Below are positions 22,173-32,643 of a stretch of DNA of 64,000 bases, piece by piece. The notes under the pieces are model-generated. The model saw nothing but the letters and a program-made list of their open reading frames with translations. It had not been told where the DNA came from and did no database searches. Source of the stretch: Apiosordaria backusii (Eukaryota; Ascomycota; Sordariomycetes; Sordariales; Lasiosphaeriaceae); the NCBI GenBank assembly GCA_030549205.1, contig JAUKTV010000001.1, positions 3,162,001 to 3,226,000 of the forward strand. Direction: 5' to 3'. Position numbers and translations under genes: made by a program. Each line of letters starts with the position of its first letter. Positions within the stretch are counted from its first letter, which is position 1.

Positions 22173-23630
22173 GATTGCACTACTGCCGTGTTCCGGCTAG
22201 TGCAATGTATTTGGGAAGTGCCGTTCTGTTTAAAAAGCGAAGGTGGTCTCTAAATCCGAGGCTTGAAGTTAAAGACAGAAAGAGATGGAAAGAGAAGAGA
22301 ACCTCAAACTCGAAAGCCCTGCCGACTATCCTGCCAATTCAGGGAAGAGCGAGAGGTGTCGGAAACTACCATGCGCAAAAAAAATTTAGTTTTACAGCCT
22401 CTCAAGAAAAAGGGCTAAAGTGAGTGGATTGAAGGCGAAAATATGGGCTGGTGAAGAAAAAGGTCAGCCTTATTTAGGAAGCTCGAAATACATGAGCACG
22501 ACGTGTCCAGTTCCAAAGAAAGTGATGTCGCCCCTCTGCAGTGCTCGTTGGTGGAGTTTGCGCTGAGTGGCCACCAGGGGCCAGGGGTCTGAGAGGCGTG
22601 TCCAACAACCTGGAAGCTTCCCCAACTCGGCTAAGTCCATCCGAGCTCGATCCTAGCATGGCTTAGCTTGGCACTCCTTCGCCCCGCGCGCATGTCATCC
22701 AGATCAAGCGTTGCACCTGCAGCCTTTCAACTGTGGGGGGCACCAATCAAAGGCCATGTGAGGAGAAACGTGGGATGCTAGAGAGAGATGGCATTTGGGA
22801 AGAAGCCTTTTTCAGTCTGAACGTTGAAATGCTGCGCGGCATCACCGAGCTTGAGCTGTTGGCCGGAGAATCGACCGCCCTATCGCGTTACTCTGACCGG
22901 AATTGGAATAAGCTATCTGTGAACGGGGAACCAAATCTTCTGGAGAGCCACACTGGCGTGTTTCAATCTCGAAGTTGGGACTTGGAAACATTTCGAAACA
23001 GACTGGGGGCCAAAACTCGGCTACAGAGATGATATCTTTGATATGCAACTTATCCCGTATATCTCGGGTTTCTCAAACTTCGAGTTCTTGGCTATTCTGC
23101 CATTCCAACAAGTTGTTCGTTATAGAAACACTTGGGTCATTGTATCGGATACAGATTTTGAGTGTTAGAGATATCAATTGCATACACTAATTGAAATTAG
23201 GTTCTAATCTTTAATAAGTTTGCACGTTGTTCAAGGCTGCTTACCTTGAGCTTTGGCGCCTATCATAGGTAGCTCATCTGTCGGACTGTGAGAAGACAGA
23301 GACTGGGCACATCCCAAAATATCTCATGTGGACACCTTCAAAATAAACAATCATCATAAACTGCTGTCAAACTCATATTGCTTCACCGCACCTGCCATCG
23401 GGCTGCTTACCTCAATCTGCTGAGACATCCTGACCACTCCCACAAAACTTACCCCGCCAACCCCACCACTCACAACCAAACAGCCAAGTCAACAACAGCC
23501 TCAGGCTCACTCACACACAGCATTACCAGGCAGAAACAGTACTCAACTCACATAAAGAGAACACCCTTTTCTCTCGTACATCTCAAAAAGGAACTTCTCT
23601 TCGTTCACCACCAAACCAAACACTTTCAAA
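22173..23630. other. Divergent upstream region, Ca2+-ATPase / tubulin chaperone A
   Basis: A 1.46-kb spacer with the promoters of both divergent genes. It is AT-rich around 23100-23220. Only random open frames are seen. Confidence 0.5.
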
Positions 23631-24075
23631 ATGCCCGCTCCCACCCCCCTCGGCAGAGCAACTGGCTCCGTCCTCCGCCTCGTCAAAGAAGAGTCCTACT
23701 ACCACAAGGAGCTCGCGCACCAAGAGACCCGCATCTCCAAGCTCCAAGAAGAGATCGCCTCCGGCAAGCCCGACCTGGACAGCAATGCCCCGTATATGCT
23801 GAAGCAAGAGGTATGCCTACCTCCCTTTTTCCTTTCCCAACCTGATCCTGTCTCAGTTATGGTTACAACCCTAACCCTTGAAATAGCAAACCGCCCTTGA
23901 GGAAACCAAAGCCGTCTTTGGCCCTCTCCGTGACAAGATCGCAGAGGCGGTGCAGAACTTGGAGGAGCAGATTGCCATCACAGAGAGTGACGGGGTGGAG
24001 GGCAAGGAGGAGGAGCTGAAGACGGCGAGGGAGGCGGTGGAAAGTGGGAGAAAGATTGCTGAGCAGCAAGAGTGA
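23631..24075 (+). CDS. rbl2: Tubulin-specific chaperone A (TBCA/Rbl2)
   Basis: Cofactor A binds beta-tubulin released from the chaperonin and buffers free beta-tubulin before heterodimer assembly. Exons 23631-23810 and 23887-24075 flank a 76-bp intron (GTATGC...AAATAG) and give 122 residues, close to family size. The sequence is an all-helical coiled coil with the family landmarks VLRLVKEESYYHKEL, PYMLKQEQTALEETKAVF and GPLRDKIAEAVQNLEEQI. The C-terminal helix is extended by Glu/Lys-rich sequence. The gene is convergent with the THO-subunit gene 293 bp away. Confidence 0.93.
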
Positions 24076-24368
24076 ATGATGAAGTAGAGGTTGATATTAT
24101 CTGAAGAAGAAAGCAAGCAAGATTTGTTCCCAATCACTATTCTTGCGAAACATTGGCGTATTTGAGCGCATTGATTATGTCGATGTACTAAAGTACAGCA
24201 CACTGTTGGTATTAACACTATCTAGCAAGCAGTTATTCTTGGCTTAACCGAGTACGTCTGAAAAGCATCACTGCTTCCCAGGCCAGGCATCCAGCAAGAA
24301 GCAGACGCTATCTTTCACCTTCCTTTGCGTTCTCATTGACAAGATCATCCATGTCCCCTTAGCCTTTC

Positions 24369-25517
24369 CTACGTGGTATCCATAGTATCCCCCTGCCCAT
24401 CTACCAAAATCTGAGGCAAATCCGCCGGCGGCGGAGACAGCGGACTATCCGGCTCCGACTCATCATCCTTCGGCTCATCCCCCATCTCAACATCATCACC
24501 GCCTTGTCCCCTCTCTGACTGCTCCTCCTGTTCCGTCCTCTGCTCTGCCGTCCCCTCCCTACTAGGCGCACCACTCCCAAAACTAGCCCCAAGCGCATGG
24601 CCCGGCTTCAGAAAAGAACCATTATCCTGCGTTGATGGCGCCGGGCTCTCCCTAGCTGGTGTCCTACCACCCGTCGTCGACAACGGCCTAGGAGTGCCAA
24701 CCACATCCCCGGCCTCGATCGAATGCTTAAGCCCGCTCTCCCCTCTAGGAGTAGCGCCACCACCAGGCGTCCCAGGTCTAGGAGTCTGACCAGCCTCACC
24801 CTCGTTCGACTCATCCATACCCTCTCTTCTCTCAACTTCCTCCTTCTCATCCCTGATCAACCGCCGCAATCTCATACTCTCGTCCATGATACGAGAGAAC
24901 TGATCGCGCCGCTCCACCCACGTGTCGCTGTACGTAGAACTCTCCGCCTTGAGCTCGGCAATTTCCTCTTGCAACTTTCTTATAGCTGCCTTTTGCTCCT
25001 CCCGAGTGCGCAAAGCCGGGTTTCTTGTAATTTCGTCAGCCAACTTGTCGAATTGTTTCCGCTGCTCCCGTGTCTCCTTGGCTTGCTCGAGTTTTTGGTT
25101 CAGGTGGATGATGTTGGCGCGGACGGCGGCGATGTCCCGCTTGATTCGCTCGCGTTCTTGGGCGTAGTGTTCCCTGTCCTTTTCGTTGGCGGTGAAGAGG
25201 AACTGGAGGCGTTCCATGCTGCTATCAAAGGCGACGAAGTCGAGGGTGACGTCTTGGTACATTCGCTGGTAGTCGAGTCTTGGGGTGGTGACATCGGGGA
25301 CAGGGGAGGGGGTTGGGGCTGGACTGGAAGTATCATCTTCCTGAGATGGAGGGTTCTCTGGTTCTTTCATGAGGATGGGGTCGGCGAAGCGGTAGAGGGT
25401 GTTGATGCGCTTGGTGATGCGCTTGTAGGCTTTTTCTTCCACGGCGAGGAGTCGGGCTTTGTGGAGCTCGTTTTCATCCTTTTCGCTGAGGAGACCCCAG
25501 CCTTCTGGTCGTTCCAT
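24369..25517 (-). CDS. THO complex subunit 7 family protein
   Basis: Intronless frame giving 382 residues from the ATG at 25517. The longer frame upstream begins only with TTG. The N-terminal 250 residues match the Thoc7/Mft1-type architecture: GWGLLSEKDENELHKARLLAVEEK, RITKRINTLYRF, a conserved LDFVAFDSSMERLQFL segment, then a long Glu/Lys/Arg coiled coil with RNPALRTREEQKAAIRKLQ. The last about 130 residues are disordered, rich in Pro, Gly, Ser, Thr and Glu/Asp, and end in ILVDGQGDTMDTT. THO couples transcription to mRNP packaging and nuclear export. The extended low-complexity tail is longer than in animal Thoc7, which is common in filamentous fungi. Confidence 0.85.
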   Translation of the reverse strand: MERPEGWGLLSEKDENELHKARLLAVEEKAYKRITKRINTLYRFADPILMKEPENPPSQEDDTSSPAPTPSPVPDVTTPRLDYQRMYQDVTLDFVAFDSSMERLQFLFTANEKDREHYAQERERIKRDIAAVRANIIHLNQKLEQAKETREQRKQFDKLADEITRNPALRTREEQKAAIRKLQEEIAELKAESSTYSDTWVERRDQFSRIMDESMRLRRLIRDEKEEVERREGMDESNEGEAGQTPRPGTPGGGATPRGESGLKHSIEAGDVVGTPRPLSTTGGRTPARESPAPSTQDNGSFLKPGHALGASFGSGAPSREGTAEQRTEQEEQSERGQGGDDVEMGDEPKDDESEPDSPLSPPPADLPQILVDGQGDTMDTT

Positions 25518-26570
25518 CTTGAATTTTGGTCTTGATAGTGAGGTTGGGTGGAATTCTCGTGTCACTCCGCGCAAGTCAACGATACTGTCGATTCAAAAGG
25601 TTGTCGATGTCGGCTAATGTTTCGAAAAGTGCGACGTTCCTTCGAGTACTCGCAATTGGGCCGAGTTCAGCGGCTGGGCGATTTGAAGTAGTCGTGAATT
25701 CTGTCCAGATAAGCTGATGGTGGCTGCTGAGGAGAGAAGTGCTGCGGTTGGATAATTTGTGGAAAGTCTGTTGACAGTTTAAAGATCGCAGTTTGCGCGC
25801 CAATCCAGCTTCCAGTTTGCAGCTTCCCTGGACGCTGTGGCGCGCCGCCGAAATGTTAACGCCAAGAACGGCCCACACAAGGTCCACAGTGTGGAACTTG
25901 CATGTGAGCACTTCACCTTCAAGTGCAACCAAAAGAATTGCCGGTCATGCTTACTTCAGTATATACCCTAGATACTGCTTTGACGAAGTTCCATCTGCCA
26001 GATTCTTTGGATGTCTCTATTGAATGTTGCTCCGAGCCTCGTCGTTTTGGAGTCGCTCCCTTCATGTCATTGCTTCGCCAGACAATGAATAGATCTGAGC
26101 TAGCCGCATGAAGCCTAGTGGCTACGGGATGTGGGCCTCGAGGCTCAGGTGGTCCGGGCACCCTAGCACCAAGTGACGGTAGTATAAAACAACCTCCTGC
26201 CCAGTCGTATCTCTGGATCTCACTTAACCGTCGACATAGGTGATCTTCTCTACCACTGCTCAGCTTGATGGAACAATGCCCTTTCCCTCAAAAAGCAATC
26301 TCAGAGGTACCCATTTCAGTTATATTTTCCCTGGCTGAAAGCCAATTTCCCTTCTCCTCGTTGGCGGCTCAATTTCGACCTTCTTAAAGACTGCCTGTGT
26401 CTTGTTGAAAGTGCATCCCAAGCCTGTTCCGGATAGGGGTCGGCGCGCACAAGGAGAAATTTCTACCAGCCTCAAGTCACGAACTGCTCAAACTCCCATT
26501 TGCTCCAATTCCTCCTATTGTTCGACTTTCATCCTATTGTTACTGTGGGTGAGACCCACTCTCAGTCAAC
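25518..26570. other. Divergent upstream region, THO7 / elongin A
   Basis: About 1.05 kb shared by two divergent transcription-related genes. The part nearest elongin A (26350-26570) is pyrimidine-rich, as expected for a leader. No gene is seen. Confidence 0.5.
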
Positions 26571-27749
26571 ATGGAACTTCAAATATCTACCGCCCCTTCT
26601 GGGAGGAATGGTCCTCGTTCTCTTCTCGACATGTGCCTCGACACCGCAATCAGAAACATCCAGCACATATCCAGTTTCGGAGACATGCCGATCCATCTTT
26701 TGCAACCGGTCCTTCGGGCTGTGAAGACCGCCCAACAGCTTCATACCCTCGAGCAGGAGACAGACGAACGCATTTACGAAATCTCACCTGCCCATTGGAA
26801 GCATCTCATTCAGCGGGACTTCAAGACTCTCGATGCCCAGTACGGCTGGGAACCGAAGGATCCGAAATCGTGGTACAAAGTCTACAAGAAGTACGAAACC
26901 ATGCACAACCAGCAAATTGAAGAGGCGACCAATGCGTTTATGAAGCGCATGGAAGACGTCAACGGTCAGAGATCTTCTCGTCAAGCGAAGATCATATCAG
27001 TGCCCGAATCCCGCCGGCTCCCCCTTCACTATTCGCAGCGCCAGCGTGAGGGTCCCAAAGCCGGTCACTGGTCAACTCAGCCTCGCCCCAAGAAAACCTT
27101 CATTGCCAAAGCCAAGAGACAAGTTGCCGCCGAGACCAACCGCTTGAAGCTGTCTTCCCCCGGTAGTCGCATGCCTGTCAGACAGAGTCAGATCACGCAG
27201 GCACCCATCGCCATGCTGAACGATGCCAGAATCGGGCGACAGTTCGACGCGGCAGCCACCATCGTCAACGCCCCCATCAGAAAGGCCTCCGAGGCAACTA
27301 ATGCCAGCGAACGCGAGCGCAAGGACCGTGAGAACCGTCTGCTTCAGATCAAGGGCAAGGGTGTTGCCAAGCCAGCCAATGTCATCTCTTTCAGCGATGA
27401 CGAGGACGACAGCTTCCCCAGTAACGACAAGGACGACTTGTTTGGCGATGATGAGCCCTCCAGCCCACCTCAAGGCGGAGGTTTGTCTGTCGAAGAGCTC
27501 GAGGCCGTTGTGGACAGGATCGTCTCTCCCCAGAAGCGTCCGATGGCCAGACCCCGTAGCCTTCTATCTGCTGCTCCTGGCGCCAACAACAAAGCCAGGA
27601 TGGCTTACTCGCCTCCCAAGTCCTCTGCCGACAGCACCTCACACCCGCTTGCGTCAACCGAGAAAACATCTACCCCTATACCTAGCGCCGGCACTAGCAA
27701 CTCGCCTCCCCTTCCTCCTGCCAACGCCGTTGGCCCTGCCGCTCCCTGA
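26571..27749 (+). CDS. ela1: Elongin-A homologue (Ela1)
   Basis: Intronless 392-residue protein. The N-terminus carries the elongin-A F-box-like (BC-box/Cul3-contact) region: SLLDMCLDTAIRNIQHISSFGDMPIHLLQPVLR, followed by HWKHLIQRDFK and a WYKVYKKYE helix. The middle is basic. An acidic patch occurs near residues 272-300 (FSDDEDDSFPS, DDLFGDDE). The Pro/Ser-rich C-terminus is presumably disordered. Yeast Ela1 pairs with Elc1 (elongin C) and Cul3 in a ubiquitin ligase that removes stalled RNA polymerase II; animal elongin A also stimulates elongation. Assignment rests on the N-terminal domain. Confidence 0.9.
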   Translation: MELQISTAPSGRNGPRSLLDMCLDTAIRNIQHISSFGDMPIHLLQPVLRAVKTAQQLHTLEQETDERIYEISPAHWKHLIQRDFKTLDAQYGWEPKDPKSWYKVYKKYETMHNQQIEEATNAFMKRMEDVNGQRSSRQAKIISVPESRRLPLHYSQRQREGPKAGHWSTQPRPKKTFIAKAKRQVAAETNRLKLSSPGSRMPVRQSQITQAPIAMLNDARIGRQFDAAATIVNAPIRKASEATNASERERKDRENRLLQIKGKGVAKPANVISFSDDEDDSFPSNDKDDLFGDDEPSSPPQGGGLSVEELEAVVDRIVSPQKRPMARPRSLLSAAPGANNKARMAYSPPKSSADSTSHPLASTEKTSTPIPSAGTSNSPPLPPANAVGPAAP

Positions 27750-28635
27750 TACGCAAGCGCAAGCCGGTCGATATATTCATGCGCCCCACTAAGCGCGGCC
27801 CCCGTTGAGCAGTTGGTCATACCCTTTCAATGTTGAGGCAGAAGAACTGGAGGAATGATCTTATGGCCTTTGAGTCATGAGCATATGAACGGCATAACCA
27901 TTGGGGCTATTTCGACATTTTCATCAAGGAGGAACTGGATGGGCATTCAACTTCAGAGTTAAAAGCTGTTGGCATCTCCAGTACGAAGGAAGAAGCAGGT
28001 ATTTAACACGAGGTCATGGGAGTTGCATGGAATTAGCGGCATCATTGGCATTTTCAGCGGGCGTTTGGCGAACTTCGGGTTTCATACCGATAGATACCCA
28101 AGATAAATTGGTGGTTTCTTTGAGGTCCCTTATAACAAGGAATGAATATATGGGTTTCTTTCTCATCCCTGGCAATTTACCTGTACTTTTATCCCGTTTA
28201 TGTTAGTCATGATTTTGCAACATTACAAGTCCTGTATGAGCGCGATGATAGTTTCGTCACAACCACTCCCATCCCTGTCTAGATGTTACTGCAGGACAGA
28301 ACGACGACAGTAGTGTAAATATGTCTTGTTTATTCATGAGCGATCCCAAACAGACACAAAGTCCAAATCAACCAAACGCTCAGTGCAACAACAGCAATTC
28401 CCGGTATCCATGAACATGATCCATGTGAACCACACCCCCGTCTTCTTCTCCCCTCATCAAATCACACCCGCCGATATTCTCATCATGCCAGTTGTTGTTT
28501 TGCAAACACACAAGAGACAGATATTCCGCTTTTTTTTTTTTTGTTGTTGTATTCAGCACCCACGGCATGCACATATCTTTTTATACACTTTCCCATTAGC
28601 ATTCTCCCCCGTTTTCTTTATTTCGTTTCCTTCTT
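27750..28635. other. Convergent intergenic spacer, elongin A / NEDD8
   Basis: An 886-bp spacer holding two 3' ends. It contains a T-rich tract at 28530-28545 and no supported gene. Confidence 0.5.
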
Positions 28636-29081
28636 TCAAAGGAGGCCACCTCTGAGCGCCAGTACCAAATGAAGCGTCGCACCGCCCTCGAGCCCGTAAT
28701 CGTCGGCGGTTTTGTCGTCGACCCTATAGGTCCGGGTTGGTTAGCAACTGGAAGTGAAGGGGGGGTTGGGAAGTGTTGGAAGTGAGAGGGGCGGGTAGAG
28801 AAGGAGGGGCATGGGCATAGGGGAGGGTGGTAATAGTTACATTTGCTTCCCCCCAAAGATCAACCTCTGCTGCACGGGCGGGATCCCTTCCTTTTCCTCG
28901 ACGAGCTCCTTGATCTTGGAGACCTTGTCCGTGCCCTCGACGTTGAGCTCGATTTCCTTGCCGGTGAGGGTGCGTACTCTTTTAACACGGGTCAAATTCT
29001 TGGTTAGCTTATGGCACTGATTGAGCGGGTATATATGGAAAGTGTGATAGGGCAGGGGGGCAAGGCGGACTTGACGAGCAT
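28636..29081 (-). CDS. rub1: NEDD8 / Rub1 ubiquitin-like modifier precursor
   Basis: Three small exons, 29071-29081 (11 nt), 28841-28978 and 28636-28723, encode a 78-residue precursor. Landmarks are MLVKVRTLTGKEIELNVEG, IKELVEEKEGIPPVQQRLIF, GGKQM and the C-terminal HLVLALRGG. Ala at the position before LRGG is the NEDD8-specific residue that ubiquitin replaces with Arg. Two extra residues (LL) follow the Gly-Gly and must be removed by a deneddylating protease before conjugation to cullins. The first intron has an unusual donor GTCCGC; the second starts GTAACT. No long frame covers this gene, so it is easily overlooked. It sits tandem to, and downstream of, prohibitin-2. Its partner pathway (cullin ligases) also involves the elongin A gene 0.9 kb away. 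Confidence 0.93.
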
Positions 29082-29147
29082 CTTGGCGGTTTTTTGTGGT
29101 GTTGTTGTTCTTGAGTGGTTGTTGGGATGAAGAGTGTTAAGTGGTTG

Positions 29148-29158
29148 CTTAGTCGTCG
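29148..29158. promoter_or_regulatory. CTTAGTCGTCG motif, copy 1 (NEDD8 upstream)
   Basis: An 11-mer located 67 bp upstream of the NEDD8 ATG and repeated 35 bp further out. A third copy lies upstream of rna15. Candidate regulatory element only. Confidence 0.35.
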
Positions 29159-29182
29159 GGTGGTGAGGAAGACGCGAAATCG

Positions 29183-29193
29183 CTTAGTCGTCG
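29183..29193. promoter_or_regulatory. CTTAGTCGTCG motif, copy 2 (NEDD8 upstream)
   Basis: Identical to 29148-29158, in the same orientation, 102 bp upstream of the NEDD8 ATG. Confidence 0.35.
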
Positions 29194-29709
29194 ATTGTTT
29201 TGGTGGGCAAGGTAGGAGGGAGAAGGCAATAGGTATTAAATAGTCAGCATGGAAGCTTGCTGGTGAAAGGCAGCAGTCGCAAAGAGAGCCCGCCATGGCA
29301 GCTGTCCCAGGCGCAAGCAAGGAGGGGTTGGTGGGGCAGAAGGTTGATGGTGGGTCCGGCCGGCCGGTTTGTGTGGGGCAATGTGGGCGAGCCTCAGGCT
29401 TGGCTTGCTGGGGACTGCCTGGTAATGTGAAAGGACGGGTGAAGTTCAGCTGTGTCGAGCTGTCAGGGATTGTTTGGAAAGGACAAGCGATAGACAACTA
29501 CCACTATAACAATGCTGTGAATCTGATAGTTTAGACAAACGAGCCCTGCAAAGATAAGGATTCTGACCCTCCAACCTAACGGTTCATGGCTTCAATGCAT
29601 TTTGTCACCAACGTAATCATACACAGGGGATTTTGTAATGTGTCCAGCCTATAACATACAGTAGAGATTGATTCATCACCTCCATTCCCGCCTCTTCAAC
29701 TTGGAGCCT

Positions 29710-30762
29710 TTATTTGTTCTCCTCGTCAAAGACGTTCAGCCCAAGGCCCTCTGAGTCAAGGAGCAGTCTGTTCTTGCCACCAGCCTCTTGGATGATCTGA
29801 GCAATAGCACGGGCATTCTCCAGCTTCTTCAACTCCAGATATGACTTGTTCTTCTTGATAGCTTCACCAATAAGCTCTGCAGAGCGAGCCTCACCCTGAG
29901 CTTTGACAACCATTGCCTGCTTCTCCTGGCGTGCCTTGTCCACGACGAAGGCGGCACGTTGAGCTTCTTGTTGGGCGACTTGCTTGGCTTCGACGGCAGC
30001 TGTGAACTCGGGGGAGAAGGCAAGATGCTGAAAACTAATTAGCGTTTTGTTTTGTTTTGTGAATGTTACGAAGCTAAGCTTACCGTCAAAGACACATCGT
30101 CCAGGAGAATGTTGAACCGCGCAGCTCTCCGGGACAGGTTCTCACGAACCAGCTTGGCAACCATTTCTCTCTGAGTAATCAACTGACTGGCGTTGAACTG
30201 GGCGACAACGCTCTTCAAGACCTCGTTGACAATCGAAGGGAGAACGCGCTCGTCGTAGTCTGTGCCGAGGGTGCGGTAAATCTGAGGGAGAGCCGTGATT
30301 TCGGGTCTCGAGAGAACACGGCAGGTGATGTTGACCATTTGAAGATCCTTGGTTCCGGTGAGGGAAGAAACGTTTCTCGGCTTAGCACGAACATCGTAGA
30401 CGATAGGAGTCTCGAACCATGGGATGACAAAATGAGTTCCTGTTCAGTTGGAGAGGTACTTGTCAGTCTGCCCGTTTCCAAGGAACCACAAGTTCAATGC
30501 CCACCCCCGACATACCTTCGGTGTAAATATCCTTGCTGACGCCACTTATTCTCCGGTACTTGATCGCTCTGTGACCACCATCGACGTTGAAGAGCGCACT
30601 CTGGAACAGCAGGATGCCGCCACCGAGGAGAATGAGACCAGCAGCCCCTCCGAGCATGCCACCACCTCCGGGCATTTTGGGCATTTGTCCTCCTCTGCGG
30701 CCTTGTTGGGCGGCATACTGGAGCTTGTTCATATAATCCTGAAAAGGATTGCGGTTCGCCAT
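29710..30762 (-). CDS. phb2: Prohibitin-2 (mitochondrial inner-membrane scaffold)
   Basis: Three exons, 30516-30762, 30084-30439 and 29710-30027, give 306 residues. Order: short basic N-terminus, one hydrophobic Gly/Leu-rich membrane anchor (GMLGGAAGLILLGGGILLF), the SPFH/Band-7 domain (FNVDGGHRAIKYRR, THFVIPWFETP, YDVRAKPRNVSSLTGTKDLQ), DYDERVLPSIVNEVLKSVVAQ, and a long coiled coil (AAVEAKQVAQQEAQRA). The tail ends in VFDEENK. Prohibitin-2 assembles with prohibitin-1 into ring complexes that stabilise cristae, respiratory complexes and the m-AAA protease. The start was set at the ATG at 30762, giving the conserved MANRNPF N-terminus; an ATG-like extension upstream is not favoured. All intron donors are canonical (GTATGT, GTAAGC). 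Confidence 0.95.
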
Positions 30763-31493
30763 CTTGTCTGGTGTTTTGTGGTGGCTGGTGCTCAATGGCA
30801 GCTGGTTTGCGCAGTGGAGAAAGAGCTTGCAGCTTCCGCTTCTGCTTCCTCAACTGACGAACACCACTGTTGCAAGCAAGGTTCATAGCACGCATGGACC
30901 ACGTCTCTCAAAACCATATCACGTGCTCTCGTGACTATCAAATCTTTGCCGTTCGCGCCCCGAAGCTTGGCCAGGTTCATGCTTTGCGCGGTACTTTGGT
31001 ACTTTGGTACTTATTCCATGCATTTTTACCCTTGGATTCAACCTCATCTTGCAACTGCTCCATCGACATTCACGTTAACCCGCCCCTCCACCAGCATCAC
31101 CCAGTTGACGCCAACGTGTGCAAGATCAGACGATTTTGCCAATCCTTGTAAAAACCAGCGGTCAGAGTGATATTGGATGAGTAGGAGCGTTTCAGGCTAT
31201 TGCTATTGCTAGTCCATTACCTATTGTGGTGAATTCGATTGTTCTTCCACGAATTTTCCCCTTATCTTCGCGCCTCTCAAGACCTGGGTGACTTGTCAAC
31301 GACACACTTTGCATCGCCTCGCCTCACAACCAGCTTCTTTGTCTTTTTCATCGCCGCGATAACAATAACAACAATAACGCCGAGCAACGACTTAGTCGTC
31401 GACTGATTCTTGCTAGACCCAAGTACTTGTTTCGTCGAAAATTTTGAGAAATTTCCTTTTCCTCTAGGCTTTGCGCTTCAATTGATCGCAAAG
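30763..31493. promoter_or_regulatory. Divergent promoter, prohibitin-2 / rna15
   Basis: A 731-bp region shared by two divergent genes. The rna15 side contains a CAATAACAA-rich leader and the palindrome ACGACTTAGTCGT overlapping the third copy of the CTTAGTCGTCG motif (31391-31401). A direct triplicate of GGTACTTT occurs near 30990-31010. Confidence 0.45.
31391..31401. promoter_or_regulatory. CTTAGTCGTCG motif, copy 3 (rna15 upstream)
   Basis: Third exact copy of the 11-mer, 93 bp upstream of the rna15 ATG and embedded in the palindrome ACGACTTAGTCGT. Candidate element only. Confidence 0.35.
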
Positions 31494-32643
31494 ATGTCCT
31501 CCAGACAGCCATCCCGTGTGGTGTTCGTGGGCAACATCCCCTATGGTACGGCCGTACATCATTCTATTAATTTTCAAATTTGATGACTAACTATCACCTG
31601 CAGGCCTCACTGAAGAGCAGATCACAGAGATCTTCAGCGGCGCTGGCCGCGTTCTCAACTTTCGACTCGTCTATGACAGAGAGACCGGTCGCCCCAAGGG
31701 CTTCGGTTTCGCCGAGTTCCCTGACCATGGTGAGTGCTCTCCTTCGATGGTGATATCGACATTGTTGGCAACGAGAAAAAGTCGCGGAGTCGCTCAATTG
31801 AGACTATTTTACTGACTTTTTTACCTCTTTAGATTCCGCCTCTTCGGCCGTTCGCAACTTGAACGACTATGAAATCATGGGTCGAAAGTTGCGTGTTGAC
31901 TTTAGTAATGAAACGGTCAGCGACGATGATGGTCGTGATCGCGACGCTGGTGTAAGTATTTGCTATTCTTGATCTCAGAGTCATCCAAGCTAATAGTTTT
32001 GAAGGGTCCATCTGCGCCTAGCTACCCGGCACCGTCCAACGGTAACAACGTTGCCGCGCCGGTCGTTGCTGCGGGTGGCTCTTCCCTCCCACCTCTGCCC
32101 CAGGGCAAAGATCTTCCCCCCGGTGTGAGCTGCACCGACGCCATCTCGCGCACGCTGCGCACCTTGCCGCCTGCCCAGCTGCTGGACATCATTCAGCAGA
32201 TGAAGACTCTCGCCACCAACGACCCCGCGCGCTGCGCCGAGCTGCTGAACCAAGCCCCTCAGCTCAGCTACGCTGTCTTCCAGGCCCTCCTGATCATGGG
32301 CCTAGTCTCGCCTGACGCCATCAACTCAGTCCTTGACACCGGCGTCAGCGTTGCCCCGCCCCCTGCAGCTGCCCCCGCTCCCTACGGTAGCTACACCGTC
32401 CCCGCCGCGACTGGCACTCCAGTTGGCGGCTATGTTGCTCCCCCCGTTGCCGCCCCGGTGGTTCCGGTTCCAGTTGCCGCGCCGCCGCCGCCGGTTGCTG
32501 CTCCTCCGCCTGCCCAGGATGCCGAGGCCCTGATGCGCGCCGTCATGGAGCTCCCTCAGGAGACGATCGACATGCTTCCCGAAGCTGAGAAGCAGCAGAT
32601 CTTGGCCCTGAGAGCTCAATTCTCCCTGCAAGGTCACCGCTAG
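31494..32643 (+). CDS. rna15: Cleavage stimulation factor CstF-64 / Rna15
   Basis: RNA-binding subunit of the mRNA 3'-end cleavage and polyadenylation machinery. Exons 31494-31545, 31604-31729, 31833-31951 and 32005-32643 give 311 residues. An RRM occupies about residues 8-86, with RNP2 VVFVGNIPYG and RNP1 KGFGFAEF. The hinge domain that binds CstF-77/Rna14 follows (LRTLPPAQLLDIIQQMKTL ... ELLNQAPQLSYAVFQALL). A Pro/Ala/Val linker leads to the compact C-terminal helical domain (QETIDMLPEAEKQQILALRAQF) that binds Pcf11. The canonical protein ends at the TAG at 32641, where the family's C-terminal domain also ends. The same reading frame then stays open for a further 208 codons; see the next feature. 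Confidence 0.94.

Larger units (their letters stand above)
29082..29709. other. NEDD8 promoter region
   Basis: A 628-bp spacer between the NEDD8 start and the prohibitin-2 stop, both on the minus strand. It includes two copies of CTTAGTCGTCG close to the NEDD8 ATG. An open frame on the minus strand (29009-29497) is not supported. Confidence 0.5.

Noticed and set aside
25515..25574. Longer N-terminus for the THO7 protein
   Set aside because: The extension lacks an ATG (it begins TTG), and the conserved family sequence starts right after the ATG at 25517.
29009..29497. 162-codon minus-strand frame overlapping the NEDD8 first exon
   Set aside because: Random Pro/Ser/Thr composition. The NEDD8 exons in another frame explain the locus.
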